From the NCBI GenBank assembly GCA_031286585.1, contig JAITUC010000030.1:1-64000 (forward strand): a stretch of 64,000 bases of DNA, in the 5' to 3' direction. The first letter of the stretch is position 1. Each line of letters begins with the position of its first letter. Below, one piece after another: positions 8,542 to 19,000 of this stretch. The translations under genes and the position numbers were made by a program. Under the pieces are notes generated by a model that was not told where the DNA came from, did no database searches, and worked only from the letters and a program-made list of their open reading frames with translations. The DNA is from Delftia acidovorans. Lineage in GTDB: Bacteria; Pseudomonadota; Gammaproteobacteria; Burkholderiales; Burkholderiaceae_C.

Positions 8542-10229
8542 TGCCAGGCCGCCCGACCTCCCCTTCCATGGGCTGGCACGCCCGCTGCAACGCCCGGTTG
8601 CGCCAGCTGCTGGCCGCGGCCTGCTGCCTGTCCACGCTGCAGGCGCTGCAGGCCGCTGCCGCGCCTGCGGTGGACAGGGACCCCGACACGGACATCGGCA
8701 TGGTTGCCGCAGCCGCGCCGGGCCCCGTGGTCCTGCGCCTGGCCCAGCACCTCACGCCCGGCACCCTGGCCAGCGACGGCGGGCAGCGCCGCCTGCTCGA
8801 TGCCCTCTACGCCCTGATCGACGAATACCCCGACGTGCGCAAGGCGCGCGCCGCGCTGGAGTCGGCCGGGCACGACGTGAACACCGCGCGCGGCGCGCGC
8901 TGGCCCACCTTCAAGGTCGGCACCAACACGGGCGACGCCCAGTTGCGCCGGGGCCGCGAGTCCTACACCGCCGTCAACGCCGAAGTGCGCATGGCCCTGC
9001 TGGACGGCGGCGCCATCGGCGCGGGCATACGCTCGGCCGAATCGCAGGAGGCGGCCCAGGGCAGCGTGCTCTACGGCACGCGCCAGAACGTGCTGCTGGA
9101 GGCGCTGACCGCCCTGCTGGAGCTGCACCGCTTCGAGGACAAGGCCCGCGTGGCGGCCGAATCGGCGCGCATCATCGGCCAGCTCGCGCGCATCGAGGAG
9201 CGCCGCGCCGAACTGGGCGCCGTGGGCCGCAACGACCTGCGCCAGGCCGCCTCGCGCCAGGCCGGCGCCCTGGCCCAGCAGCATGCGCTGGAGTCGCAGC
9301 GCATGGATGCGCAGGCCCGCTTCACGCGCTACTTCGGCTTCACCCCCCAGCCCGGCTGGCTGCCCCAGCTCAACGTGCCCGAGCAATGGCTGCCGGCCAG
9401 CGAGGACTCGGCCCTGCAGGCATCCGAAGCCGTCAGCCCCGAGCTGCAGGAGATGGAGCAGCAGATCGAGAAGGCCCGCGCCGAAGTGGACCGCAGCAAG
9501 TCCCAGCGCTTTCCCACGCTGGCCGCCGTGGTGGCCCACACACGCGACCCCAGCGGCGTGCTCTATGCCGAGGGCACGCGCTACGGGGTGGAGCTGAGCT
9601 GGAACTTCGGCAACGGCTTCGAGCTGCGCGACCGCATCCTCAAGGCCATCAACGAACTGCAGGCCCAGGAGGCACAGCAGGAAACCGTGCGCCGCCAGGT
9701 GCGCGAAACCGCCTCCGCAGCCTGGGGCCGCACACAGTCCGGACGCCAGCGCGAGGGCCAGTTGGCCGACGCCGTGCGCGAGGCGCGCGCCGCCTTCGAG
9801 GGGCGCCGCCGCCTGCTCGAAGTCGGGCGCGGCAGCCTGGCACAGGTGCTGGACGCCCAGCTGGACATGCAGCGCCTGCTGCTCGACGAGGCCGATGCCA
9901 TCTACGACCAGCGCATCAACGAACTGCGGCTGGCACGCACCACCGGCCGCCTCCTCCCCCAGGACCCGCCCGACCATTGGCTGAACGCGCTGTTCACCCC
10001 GCAAAAACCGATTCCGGCAGGTGGTGGCGCGCCAGGCACCGCACCCATCAACGAGCCCGGCATCGAGCCAGGCCCTGCGCCCTCGCGCAGCCGCCCCGAA
10101 CCCCAGGACGCTGCGGTGGCCTCCCTGTCCGCCAGCGCCATGACCCAACGAATACAGCTGCGCCTTGAGCAGCAGCTGCACCCCGTTTCAGACGCTTTTC
10201 CGACCACCGCTTCGCGACAGCAGTGGTGA
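8541..10229 (+). CDS. TolC-family outer-membrane channel of the type I secretion system
   Basis: About 562 residues from ATG 8541, which shares one base with the hlyD-like stop; an in-frame ATG at 8571 would give a tighter signal peptide (MGWHARCNARLRQLLAAA...). The mature protein shows the two-fold repeated helical pattern of TolC/PrtF/LapE proteins: ARAALESAGHDVNTARGARWPTFKV, then AEVDRSKSQRFPTL. Long coiled coils lie between them, and a Pro/Ala/Gly-rich C-terminal tail of about 70 residues is probably periplasmic. It forms the export duct with the preceding ABC and HlyD proteins. Confidence 0.88.
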   Translation: MPGRPTSPSMGWHARCNARLRQLLAAACCLSTLQALQAAAAPAVDRDPDTDIGMVAAAAPGPVVLRLAQHLTPGTLASDGGQRRLLDALYALIDEYPDVRKARAALESAGHDVNTARGARWPTFKVGTNTGDAQLRRGRESYTAVNAEVRMALLDGGAIGAGIRSAESQEAAQGSVLYGTRQNVLLEALTALLELHRFEDKARVAAESARIIGQLARIEERRAELGAVGRNDLRQAASRQAGALAQQHALESQRMDAQARFTRYFGFTPQPGWLPQLNVPEQWLPASEDSALQASEAVSPELQEMEQQIEKARAEVDRSKSQRFPTLAAVVAHTRDPSGVLYAEGTRYGVELSWNFGNGFELRDRILKAINELQAQEAQQETVRRQVRETASAAWGRTQSGRQREGQLADAVREARAAFEGRRRLLEVGRGSLAQVLDAQLDMQRLLLDEADAIYDQRINELRLARTTGRLLPQDPPDHWLNALFTPQKPIPAGGGAPGTAPINEPGIEPGPAPSRSRPEPQDAAVASLSASAMTQRIQLRLEQQLHPVSDAFPTTASRQQW

Positions 10230-10281
10230 AGTGAGAAGCGGGAAGTACGAGGTGAGGTTTCCCGCGCAGCGGCCGGCTTGT

Positions 10282-10321
10282 GCCCATCGCCGGACGCTGC
10301 CATCGACAACGATGGGCTTTT
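10282..10321 (+). terminator. Hairpin with short T-run between the TolC gene and flp
   Basis: GCCCATCG (10282-10289) and CGATGGGC (10310-10317) form a perfect 8-bp stem followed by TTTT. A second small inverted repeat, GCGGGAA/TTCCCGC, lies just upstream (10238-10244 and 10259-10265). This probably ends the secretion operon and insulates the Tad locus; the large 20-nt loop makes it moderate evidence. Confidence 0.45.
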
Positions 10322-10341
10322 GCAACCGAAAGGACGATGCC

Positions 10342-10518
10342 ATGACCGACATCATCAAGAACTTCTGGAAAGACGAAGAAGGCGCCACCGCCATCGAGTA
10401 CGGCTTGATCGCCGGCCTCATCGCCGTGGGGATCGTGGTGGGCGCCACCGCGCTCGGCACCAACCTGAATGGGCTGTTCACCCGGATCGCCACCAAGCTC
10501 ACCGGCTTCGTTCCCTGA
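10342..10518 (+). CDS. flp: Flp-family type IVb pilin, copy 1
   Basis: This is a 58-residue prepilin with a short leader, then the GATAIEYGLIAGLIAVGIVVGA segment in which the TadV peptidase cuts after Gly and leaves a hydrophobic helix with the conserved Glu at mature position 5. ATG 10342 sits behind an AAAGGA site. It is the major subunit candidate of the Tad pilus encoded downstream. A near-copy follows after 91 bp. Confidence 0.92.
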   Translation: MTDIIKNFWKDEEGATAIEYGLIAGLIAVGIVVGATALGTNLNGLFTRIATKLTGFVP

Positions 10519-10549
10519 GCGCCGGCTCCGGCGCGATCTGGCCGGGCCC

Positions 10550-10570
10550 GGGCGGAGCTTGCCTCCGCCC
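10550..10570 (+). promoter_or_regulatory. Hairpin between the two flp genes
   Basis: GGGCGGAG (10550-10557) pairs with CTCCGCCC (10563-10570) around a 5-nt loop. No T-tract follows, so it is more likely an RNA-stability or partial-attenuation element that sets pilin dosage than a true terminator. Confidence 0.4.
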
Positions 10571-10609
10571 CCGGCTTCAAGGCACTTTGCAAAACGAAAG
10601 GACCATGCC

Positions 10610-10786
10610 ATGACCGAAATGATCAAAAACTTCTGGAAAGACGAGGAAGGTGCCACCGCCATCGAGTACGGACTGATCGCCGGCCTGATTGCCGTGGGCA
10701 TCGTCGTGGGGGCCACCGCGCTGGGTACCGATCTGAACGGACTGTTCAGCCGGCTTGCCACCAAGCTCAACGGACTTGCTCCCTGA
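10610..10786 (+). CDS. flp: Flp-family type IVb pilin, copy 2
   Basis: This 58-residue prepilin is almost identical to the first copy (start MTEMIKNFWKDEEGATAIEY; a few changes such as Asn to Asp and Thr to Ser near the C-terminus). The Shine-Dalgarno segment AAAGGACCATGCC is also conserved, showing that the whole cassette was duplicated. It lies two bases upstream of the prepilin peptidase gene. Confidence 0.92.
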   Translation: MTEMIKNFWKDEEGATAIEYGLIAGLIAVGIVVGATALGTDLNGLFSRLATKLNGLAP

Positions 10787-10788
10787 AG

Positions 10789-11373
10789 ATGGAGCGGACC
10801 TCGCTATGGCTGTGCGTCTGCATCACATGGCTCGCAACGATTGCGGTCATGGATCTGCGCATCCGGCGCGTACGCAACTGGATGGTGCTGCTCGGCCTGG
10901 CCGCAGGCGGGGCTGCACTGGCCAGTGGCGGGCAGCCGTTCCAGGTCGCGGCCTGGAACGCGCTGGCCGGACTGCTGGCGGGGTTTGCGGTGCTGCTTCC
11001 TTTCTACGCACTGCGCTGGATGGGAGCGGGCGACGTCAAGTTCGGCGCGGTCGCCGGGCTGTGGTTCGGGTTGAGCTTCGACCTGCTGCTGATCTGGACC
11101 GGCGGCAGCCTGCTGGCCGGCCTGCACGGCCTGCTGGTCCTGTCGCTGCGCCACCTGCGGGACAGCCCCACGGGCCTGTGGCTGCAGGCACGGCTGCCCC
11201 CTTCCTGGGCGGCCATGTCGTGGGCGGCCCGCCTGGCGCCCCTGGGCGCGGCGCCCCAGCCCCCAGGCGCCACCGATGGACCGCGCCAGCCCCAGCGCTC
11301 CATTCCCTATGCCGGCTACATGGCCATTGCGGCCATCGCCCTGGCCTGGCGCCACAGCCAGCCACCTGTCTGA
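10789..11373 (+). CDS. tadV: TadV/CpaA-type prepilin peptidase
   Basis: A 194-residue polytopic membrane aspartic protease. The two catalytic aspartates of the family are visible: Asp22 in VMDLRIRRVRNWM and Asp82 in the GxGD motif (MGAGDVKFG, residues 78-86). At least four hydrophobic helices lie between residues 5 and 125; the C-terminal 70 residues are Pro/Gln-rich and untypical. It cleaves the leaders of the two Flp pilins and the TadE-like pseudopilins. The gene begins 2 bp after flp copy 2. Confidence 0.85.
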   Translation: MERTSLWLCVCITWLATIAVMDLRIRRVRNWMVLLGLAAGGAALASGGQPFQVAAWNALAGLLAGFAVLLPFYALRWMGAGDVKFGAVAGLWFGLSFDLLLIWTGGSLLAGLHGLLVLSLRHLRDSPTGLWLQARLPPSWAAMSWAARLAPLGAAPQPPGATDGPRQPQRSIPYAGYMAIAAIALAWRHSQPPV

Positions 11374-11565
11374 ACCGGAGATGCCCATGCCTGTCACCTG
11401 CCTGCCTCCACGCCGTCCATGGACCGGCTCCGCCACACGCCATGGCCGTGCGCTGCCTGGACGCTTTCCTGCACTGGAGGAGCTTCTCCGCCATGGCAGG
11501 AAAGCGCCAGGGCAGCCCCCGGCCCTGAACACCGTCGCCACCCACTTGCACCAGGAGCCCCAGCC

Positions 11566-12612
11566 ATGAACCTCACCAAGATTCTTGCCGGACTGCTGGT
11601 GGGGCTGGCCGTCGTGCTCGCAGGTCTTGCCTGGCTGCTGGGCAGCCAGCCCGCACGTCCCGTGGCCCAGCCCTCGCCGGCCGCTTCGGCGCAGCCGGCC
11701 CCCGAGCCCGTACCGCAGCACGCCGTCGTGGTCGTGGCCCAGGCCATTGCCGCAGGCCAGCGCATCGGCAGCGAGGATGTGAAGCTGGCCCAGCTGCCCG
11801 CCCCCGTACCCGGCAGCTTTGCCGTGACCGACGACGTGCTGGGCCGCACCACGCTGATGGCGCTCACACCGGGCACCCCGCTGTTCGAGCAGCAATTGCT
11901 CAGCGGCCTGGCACTGCAGCTGGAGCCGGGCCAGCGCGCCCTGGCGATCGCCGTCCGGGAGCAGATGGCCGCAGGCAACCATGTGCGCCCCGGCGACTTC
12001 GTGGATGTGTACTTCACGCTCGATGGCAAGTCCGACCAGGCCCCCGTGGACGCGCAGACCCGGCTGCTGCTGGCGCGCAGCCGCGTGCTCGCCTACGGCT
12101 CCGGCAGCGTGGAACGCCCGCCGGTGTCGGCCGCCCAGCGCCAGGCGCAGCAGGACAAGGAATCGGCAGGCTCGTCGCTGCGCCGCGCCAGCGCCGCGGA
12201 CCAGACCGGCCAGCGCCCGGAGAACGTGCAATCGGCCGTGCTCGCCGTGCCGCTGGACGATGTGGAGCGCCTCACGCTGGCCGAGAAGTTCGGCCAGCTC
12301 ACCCTGGCACTGCGCAACCCGGACGACCTGTCCGTGCCCGATCCCAAGCTCTTCGCCGCCCTGCCCAGCGCACTGCAGCCGGTGGCGGGCCGCCTCCGGA
12401 AAGACCAGGCGCTGGAGGGGGCAGACCGCGCCTTCGCCGGCCTTCGCATGCAGGACCTGGCCACGGGCGCCGACGCCAGGAACATCCGCAAGCCTGCCGC
12501 CCAGCCCATGACGGCCTTCGCACCCGCCGTGCGGCCGCAGCCGCAGCGCACCCCGCGCGAACGCACCGTGGAGCTGCACAACGGAGCCGCCGTGCAGATG
12601 GTGAACTACTGA
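11566..12612 (+). CDS. cpaB: RcpC/CpaB Flp pilus assembly protein
   Basis: 348 residues from ATG 11566, behind an AGGAG site in the last part of a 192-bp gap after tadV. One N-terminal membrane anchor (ILAGLLVGLAVVLAGLAWLL) is followed by a Pro/Ala linker and an SAF domain (VVVAQAIAAGQRIGSEDVKLAQLP). Then comes the typical RcpC stretch with GTPLFEQQLL, ALAIAVREQMAAGNHVRPGD and VDVYFTLDG. It is a periplasmic partner of the secretin encoded next. Confidence 0.88.
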   Translation: MNLTKILAGLLVGLAVVLAGLAWLLGSQPARPVAQPSPAASAQPAPEPVPQHAVVVVAQAIAAGQRIGSEDVKLAQLPAPVPGSFAVTDDVLGRTTLMALTPGTPLFEQQLLSGLALQLEPGQRALAIAVREQMAAGNHVRPGDFVDVYFTLDGKSDQAPVDAQTRLLLARSRVLAYGSGSVERPPVSAAQRQAQQDKESAGSSLRRASAADQTGQRPENVQSAVLAVPLDDVERLTLAEKFGQLTLALRNPDDLSVPDPKLFAALPSALQPVAGRLRKDQALEGADRAFAGLRMQDLATGADARNIRKPAAQPMTAFAPAVRPQPQRTPRERTVELHNGAAVQMVNY

Positions 12613-12637
12613 AAACAGACAACAAGAGGGAGATGCC

Positions 12638-14119
12638 ATGAAGTGCAAGAACATCTCGACGGCCGGAGCAACACCGCTGCAGCGCGCGGTCTGGACGCTG
12701 TGCGGCAGCATGGCCTTGCTGGCATTGCCGCCAGCGGTGTCGGCGCCTGCGGACACCGCTGGCGTCCAGGGCATGCACAACCCCGGCGCCGGGGACATGC
12801 CCTCTGGCGACCCCCTGCAGCTGGTGGCCGGACGCCAGCACCTGATGCCGCTGGCCAGTGCTCCGGGCCGCATCGCCGTGGGCGACCCCAATGTGCTGGA
12901 CGTGAAGCTGCTGCGCGCCACGCCGGGCTCCGGCTCCGGCGGAACCGAGCTGCTGCTCACGCCCAAGGCACAGGGCAGCACCACGTTGGTTGTGTGGCCC
13001 CAGAAAGGTGGCGTTCCCCAGCGCTGGGAAGTCCAGGTCCGGGGCCAGCACCTGCTGCTGGAAAAGCGCCTGACATCGGTTCCCGAACATGCCCAGGCCG
13101 TGGCCGAACTGCGCCAGTACGCACCTGCCCAGACGCTGCTGGTGGACAACTCGCAGATCGACGTCAAGAGCAACACCGTCCAGGTGGACGTGCAGGTGGT
13201 GGAGTTCAAGAAATCCGCGATGAAGCGCATCGGCGTCAACATCTACAGCGGCGGGCGCAACAACCAGGGCTTCAGCTTCGGCAGCTTCAGCCCCGGCGTG
13301 GTCGGCAGCATCAGTACCAATACCAACGGCACGGGGACAGGCACCGGAACGGGCAATACCGGCTCGGGCGGCACGGGAGGCACGGGCTCGGGCGGCGTGT
13401 CCAACAACACCTCGTCGGCCATTGCCAGCGCCATGAGCCTGGTGATGACCTTCGGCAAGGCCTTCAGCGGCGCCGGCATCGTCACGCAGCTGAGCATCCT
13501 CGAGGGCAATGGCATGGCGCGCGTGCTGGCCCGGCCGACCCTGCTGGCCCAGACCGGCCAGAACGCCAGCTTCCTGGCCGGCGGCGAGTTGCCGATCCCG
13601 GTGCCCGCGCGCGACGGCAACATCGCCATCCAGTACAAGGAATTCGGCATCAAGCTGCAGCTGACGCCCACCATCCTGTCGGACGAGCGCATCGCCCTGA
13701 AGGTCTCGCCCGAGGCCAGCGACCTGGACTTCAACAGCGGCGTGACCATCAGCGGCGTCACCGTGCCCGCCATCCGCACGCGCCGCGCCGACACCTCGGT
13801 GGAGCTGGCCGATGGCGAGAGCTTCGTCATCGGCGGGCTGGTCAGCCGCGCCACCACCTCCAACGTCAGCAAGGTCCCCGTGCTGGGCGATCTGCCCATC
13901 CTGGGCACCTTCTTCAAGAACCTCAACTACACGCAGGAAGAGTCCGAGCTGGTGATCATCGTCACCCCGCGCCTGGTCCACCCCCTTCCCGCCAGCACCA
14001 ATCTCGAAGCCCTGCTGCCCGGTGCGCAATCCGAGCAGCGCAACGCCGGCAAGGTCTGGCTGCCCTACCTCGCCGGCGGAATGAGCACCCAGACCGCCGT
14101 ACCCGGTTTCTCGTACTGA
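12638..14119 (+). CDS. cpaC: RcpA/CpaC secretin of the Tad pilus
   Basis: A 493-residue outer-membrane secretin with an N-terminal signal peptide (cut after about residue 35). The N-terminal part is a pilus-specific N domain (LVAGRQHLMPLASAPGRIAVGDPNVLDVKLL), then a BON-like segment. A Gly/Thr/Asn-rich low-complexity loop lies at about 225-260. The C-terminal secretin domain includes VLARPTLLAQTGQNASFLAGGELPIPV and the closing LPILGTFFKNLNYTQEESELVIIVTPRLV. It forms the pore for the Flp fibre and lies between cpaB and tadZ. Confidence 0.92.
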   Translation: MKCKNISTAGATPLQRAVWTLCGSMALLALPPAVSAPADTAGVQGMHNPGAGDMPSGDPLQLVAGRQHLMPLASAPGRIAVGDPNVLDVKLLRATPGSGSGGTELLLTPKAQGSTTLVVWPQKGGVPQRWEVQVRGQHLLLEKRLTSVPEHAQAVAELRQYAPAQTLLVDNSQIDVKSNTVQVDVQVVEFKKSAMKRIGVNIYSGGRNNQGFSFGSFSPGVVGSISTNTNGTGTGTGTGNTGSGGTGGTGSGGVSNNTSSAIASAMSLVMTFGKAFSGAGIVTQLSILEGNGMARVLARPTLLAQTGQNASFLAGGELPIPVPARDGNIAIQYKEFGIKLQLTPTILSDERIALKVSPEASDLDFNSGVTISGVTVPAIRTRRADTSVELADGESFVIGGLVSRATTSNVSKVPVLGDLPILGTFFKNLNYTQEESELVIIVTPRLVHPLPASTNLEALLPGAQSEQRNAGKVWLPYLAGGMSTQTAVPGFSY

Positions 14120-14123
14120 CGAC

Positions 14124-15650
14124 ATGACAAGCAAGCCCACCGCAACCGATTCGCCTGTGGATGCCACAGGCTCGCCGGCCATCGGCTCACCCACCTCGCT
14201 GGAGACCCTGCTGGGGCTGCGCTCCTCGGCCTCGCTGGCCGGCAAGCCGCAGCCCGGCACCGATGCGCTTGCGCAGGACAAATCACCGCTTGCGCAGGAC
14301 AAGTCACTGCTTGCACAGGACAGATCACCGCTGGACAGGATGCCCGCGCCCGCAGCGCCCCGCCAGACGCCGCAGCCGCTCGACGACGACCTGCAGGTGG
14401 AGCTGCTCTTCATCCACGCAGGCACCCCCGAAAGCTCGCTGGCCCAGGCCTGGCTGCAGCACATGCTGGACGGCGCACGGCTGCATGTGGCGCGGTTCCA
14501 GGACAACATCGCCGAGCAGGTGCAGCGCTACATGCCGCATGCCGTGCTCGTGCATTTCGACCCGCTGTCCACCGACGAGGCGGCCCACCTGGCCTCCCAG
14601 CTGCACATCTCCCACCCCCACCTGCCCTGCCTGGCCGTGGGCCGCACCAAGTACCCGCAGTGCATGCTGGCCGCGCTGCGCGCCGGGGTGCAGGACTTCC
14701 TCGACGTGGACGGCCCCGTGCAGGCCGCGCACCAGACGGTGATCGATCTGATCAAGCGCGTGCCCCCGTCGGCCTCGGGCATGCCCAGCGCGCCGCTGAC
14801 CGCCATCATGTCGGCCCGCGCCGGCCTGGGCAGCAGCCTCATGGCATCGCACCTGGCCTGGTACCTGCAAAAGCGCCTGCATGGCACGGCGGCCGTGCCG
14901 GGCAAGGACGCCACGCCCCGCGAGATCAGCAACGAGACGCTGGACGGCCTGCTCATCGACCTGGGCTTTCCCAGCGGCGACTGCGGGCTGTACCTGGGCA
15001 CGCTGGGCGACTTCGACTTCATCGAGGCCGTCAACAACCTGCGCCGCTTCGACCGGCGCCTGGCATCGACGGGACTGGCCCGCCATGAAAGCGGCCTGCG
15101 CCTGCTCACGCTGCCGCGCCAGCCCGCCCGCCTGCGCGACGTCTCCTATGCCGATGCCGACGCGCTGCTGCTGCGCCTGCGCCAGTACTTCCGCCACATC
15201 GTGGCCGACCTGGGGGCCGTCGTGCCCACGCAGCTGGCCATGCGCGTGGCGCTGCGCGCCAGCCAGATCTGGGTGGTCTGCGACCAGAGCGTGGCCAGCG
15301 TGGTCTCCACCACCGAGCTGCTGCGCCAGCTCGACGAGCAAAAGGTCGATCGCGAGCGCGTGCAGCTCATCGTCAGCCGGCACGACAGCCAGCTGGAGCT
15401 GGAGGCCCCGCAGATCGCCAGGCAACTGCAGCTGCCGCTGCTGGCCACCATTCCCGAGCGCCGGCGCGAACTGGTCCAGGCCGTCAACCAGGGCCAGCTG
15501 CTGCCCAGCCGGCTGCAGCGCGAGCCCTATGTGCAGGCCGTGGACAAGCTCGCCACCTTGCTGATCACCACCCACCACCAGGCCCATGCGGGCGATCAGG
15601 CCGCGCCCGCCCGGGGCCTGAACCGTTTCTTCCACCGAACAAGAAGCTGA
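14124..15650 (+). CDS. tadZ: TadZ/CpaE pilus-localising ATPase-like protein
   Basis: A 508-residue protein of the MinD/ParA superfamily that places the Tad machinery at the pole. Residues 1-85 are a low-complexity extension with a short tandem repeat. Residues about 90-215 look like an atypical receiver domain (LHVARFQDNIAEQVQRYMPHAVLVHFD...). The ATPase-like part starts near ARAGLGSSLMASHLAWYL, where the Walker A lysine of active ParA proteins is not obvious, as in several TadZ proteins. Later motifs GLLIDLGFPSGDCGLYLG and RHIVADLGAVVPTQ fit the family. It lies 4 bp downstream of the secretin gene. Confidence 0.85.
   Translation: MTSKPTATDSPVDATGSPAIGSPTSLETLLGLRSSASLAGKPQPGTDALAQDKSPLAQDKSLLAQDRSPLDRMPAPAAPRQTPQPLDDDLQVELLFIHAGTPESSLAQAWLQHMLDGARLHVARFQDNIAEQVQRYMPHAVLVHFDPLSTDEAAHLASQLHISHPHLPCLAVGRTKYPQCMLAALRAGVQDFLDVDGPVQAAHQTVIDLIKRVPPSASGMPSAPLTAIMSARAGLGSSLMASHLAWYLQKRLHGTAAVPGKDATPREISNETLDGLLIDLGFPSGDCGLYLGTLGDFDFIEAVNNLRRFDRRLASTGLARHESGLRLLTLPRQPARLRDVSYADADALLLRLRQYFRHIVADLGAVVPTQLAMRVALRASQIWVVCDQSVASVVSTTELLRQLDEQKVDRERVQLIVSRHDSQLELEAPQIARQLQLPLLATIPERRRELVQAVNQGQLLPSRLQREPYVQAVDKLATLLITTHHQAHAGDQAAPARGLNRFFHRTRS
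14268..14330 (+). repeat. Three tandem 21-bp units inside tadZ
   Basis: Three near-identical 21-bp units, each encoding LAQDKSP or a close variant, lie in the flexible N-terminal extension of TadZ. All are in frame, so a change in copy number would keep the protein intact. Confidence 0.85.
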
Positions 15651-15657
15651 ACGCACC

Positions 15658-16976
<1,319 letters not shown>

Positions 16977-16980
<4 letters not shown>

Positions 16981-17939
16981 CAGGCCTGGGCCCCGCCATC
17001 CTCATCCTCGGCGCGCTGGCCTGCCTGCTGCTGGCCCTGGCGCTGTGGGTGTTCACGCGCGGGCGCCGCAAGGAGCATGAGCAGTCGATCAACCTGCACA
17101 TGAAGCGCAGCGTGGACGGCCACCGCGAGGTGATCTCGCCCTCCCCTCCCACGGCCGAGCCCGCCTTCCGCGCCCCCGCGGCGCAGCCCGCGCCCTCACC
17201 GGCTGCCGTGCAGTGGCTGGCCCAGCGTCTGGGCGTCCAGTCCTGGGGCATCGCGCCCCGCACCCTGGCGCTGTTCGCCATCACCGGCCTGGTCCTGGCC
17301 TTGCTGGCGGCCAGCCAGGCCGGCGCCGCGGCAGGGCTGGTGACCGCCCTGCTCTACGCCGTGGTGCTGGCCTTCGGCATCTGGCGGCGGCAGGCCAAGC
17401 GCCGCGAAAGACTGCTGCAGCAACTGCCCGGCTTCCTGGACAACATGGTGCGCCTGATCTCCATCGGCAACTCGCCCCATGCAGCCTTTCAGATGGCGCT
17501 GAACAACGTCCCCGATCCGCTGGGCGACGCCCTGCAGCAGGCGGCGGCCATGCTCAGCGCATCGCCCGACCTGGGGCAGGCCATGGGCCAGCTGGAGCGC
17601 AACTGGCGCCTGCCCGAATTCGGCCTGCTGGCTGCCGTGTTCCGCATGAGCGTGCGCTACGGCGGGCGCGCCGACCTGGTGCTGGAGCGTGTATCGGCCT
17701 ACATCCGCGACCGCCAGTCCGCCGAGCGCGAGTTGCATGCTCTGTCCTCCGAGATCCGCATGTCGGCCTGGGTGCTGGCCCTGCTGCCCCTGGTGGTGGG
17801 GGCGCTGATCATGGTGATCAACCGCGGCTACTTCATGCGCATGTGGAACGACGACAGCGGCCAGACCATGATCCTGGTCGCCGCCGCCCTGGAGGCCCTG
17901 GGCGCCTTTTTTCTCTACCGGCTGGCCAAGCTGAGGTGA
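16977..17939 (+). CDS. tadB: TadB inner-membrane platform protein
   Basis: 320 residues from ATG 16977, overlapping tadA. An N-terminal membrane helix (ILILGALACLLLALALWVFT) precedes a cytoplasmic stretch. Two more helices near residues 100-140 follow, and the type II secretion F domain includes LLQQLPGFLDNMVRLISIGNSPHAAFQMAL. Two C-terminal membrane helices complete it. It forms the inner-membrane platform with TadC. Confidence 0.9.
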
Positions 17940-17993
17940 ACCCATGAAAGCACAGGCACAGCCCCACCCATCCGTCTGCGCAAGGAGCCACGC

Positions 17994-18998
17994 ATGACCA
18001 CGCAGCAACTGTGGATCGCCAGCATCAGCCTGGGCGCGCTGGGACTGGTGCTGTGGGCCTCCACCCTGGTGTGGAAGCTGTGGCGCTCGGCCCGTGCCTC
18101 CAGCCAGGTCGCCAGGATATTGCAGGCGCGCGATACCGCGTCGACCCCGAAGCCGGCCACGAAGACCGCCATGCAGGCCCACGACGCGCAGCTGCTCAAC
18201 CCGCTGTCCATCAATGTGCGTTCCTCCGATTCGCCGCAGGCGGTGGCGGCCAACCTCCCGCCCCCGGCCTGGCTGCAATGGGGCGTGGCCAAGGCCTTGC
18301 TGGCCGATGAGGATCGCAAGCTGCTGGACCAGGCCGGCGTGGGCACGCGCAACGGCAGCATGGCCTATGTGGCCAGCCGCATGGTGCTGTGCGTGGTCCT
18401 GCCCCTGCTGGCGCTGGGCGTGCTGCGCCCCGGCGAGAACACCGCGCTGATCTACGGCTTTGCCGGGTTGAGCCTGGGGCTCATGCTTCCCAAATGGTTT
18501 CTGCGCTCGCGCGCCAAGGGCAGGCGCGAGCAGGTGGTCGAGGAACTGCCCCTGTTCGTGGATCTGCTGCGACTGCTGCAAGGCGTGGGCCTGAGTGTGG
18601 ACCAGAGCCTGCAGATCCTGGCCTCGGAGTTCAAGAGCGTGCTGCGCGTCATCAGCGGCGAACTGGCCCTGGCCAACCAGCTCTACAACACCGGGCGCAC
18701 GCGCGAGCAATCCTTCCAGCGCATGGTCAACATGAGCGCCGACGACGACATGAGCGCCATCGTCAACCTGCTGGTGCAGGTGGACCGGCATGGCGGCGCC
18801 GTGCAGGAGCCGCTCAAGGAATTCAGCATCCGGCTGCGCGAAAAGCGCCAGGCCAGCTTCAAGGAAAAGATAGGTTCCATCACCGTCAAGATGACGGGCG
18901 TCATGGTCCTCACGCTGCTGCCCGCCCTGCTCGTCATCACGGCGGGCCCCGGCTTCCTGGCCGTGATCCGGGCATTGACCACCATGGGAGGACGCTAG
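17994..18998 (+). CDS. tadC: TadC inner-membrane platform protein
   Basis: A 334-residue GspF-like protein starting behind an AGGAG site, 54 bp after tadB. Membrane helices lie near residues 8-28, about 125-165 and at the C-terminus (VKMTGVMVLTLLPALLVITAGPGFLAVIRAL). The central F domain contains VEELPLFVDLLRLLQGVGLSVDQSLQIL. It pairs with TadB to anchor the TadA motor. Confidence 0.9.
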   Translation: MTTQQLWIASISLGALGLVLWASTLVWKLWRSARASSQVARILQARDTASTPKPATKTAMQAHDAQLLNPLSINVRSSDSPQAVAANLPPPAWLQWGVAKALLADEDRKLLDQAGVGTRNGSMAYVASRMVLCVVLPLLALGVLRPGENTALIYGFAGLSLGLMLPKWFLRSRAKGRREQVVEELPLFVDLLRLLQGVGLSVDQSLQILASEFKSVLRVISGELALANQLYNTGRTREQSFQRMVNMSADDDMSAIVNLLVQVDRHGGAVQEPLKEFSIRLREKRQASFKEKIGSITVKMTGVMVLTLLPALLVITAGPGFLAVIRALTTMGGR

Positions 18999-19000
18999 GC

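Noticed and set aside
10804..13242. Long open frame on the minus strand across the Tad genes
   Set aside because: It is an antisense shadow of tadV, cpaB and cpaC in GC-rich DNA; its translation is low-complexity and without recognisable domains.
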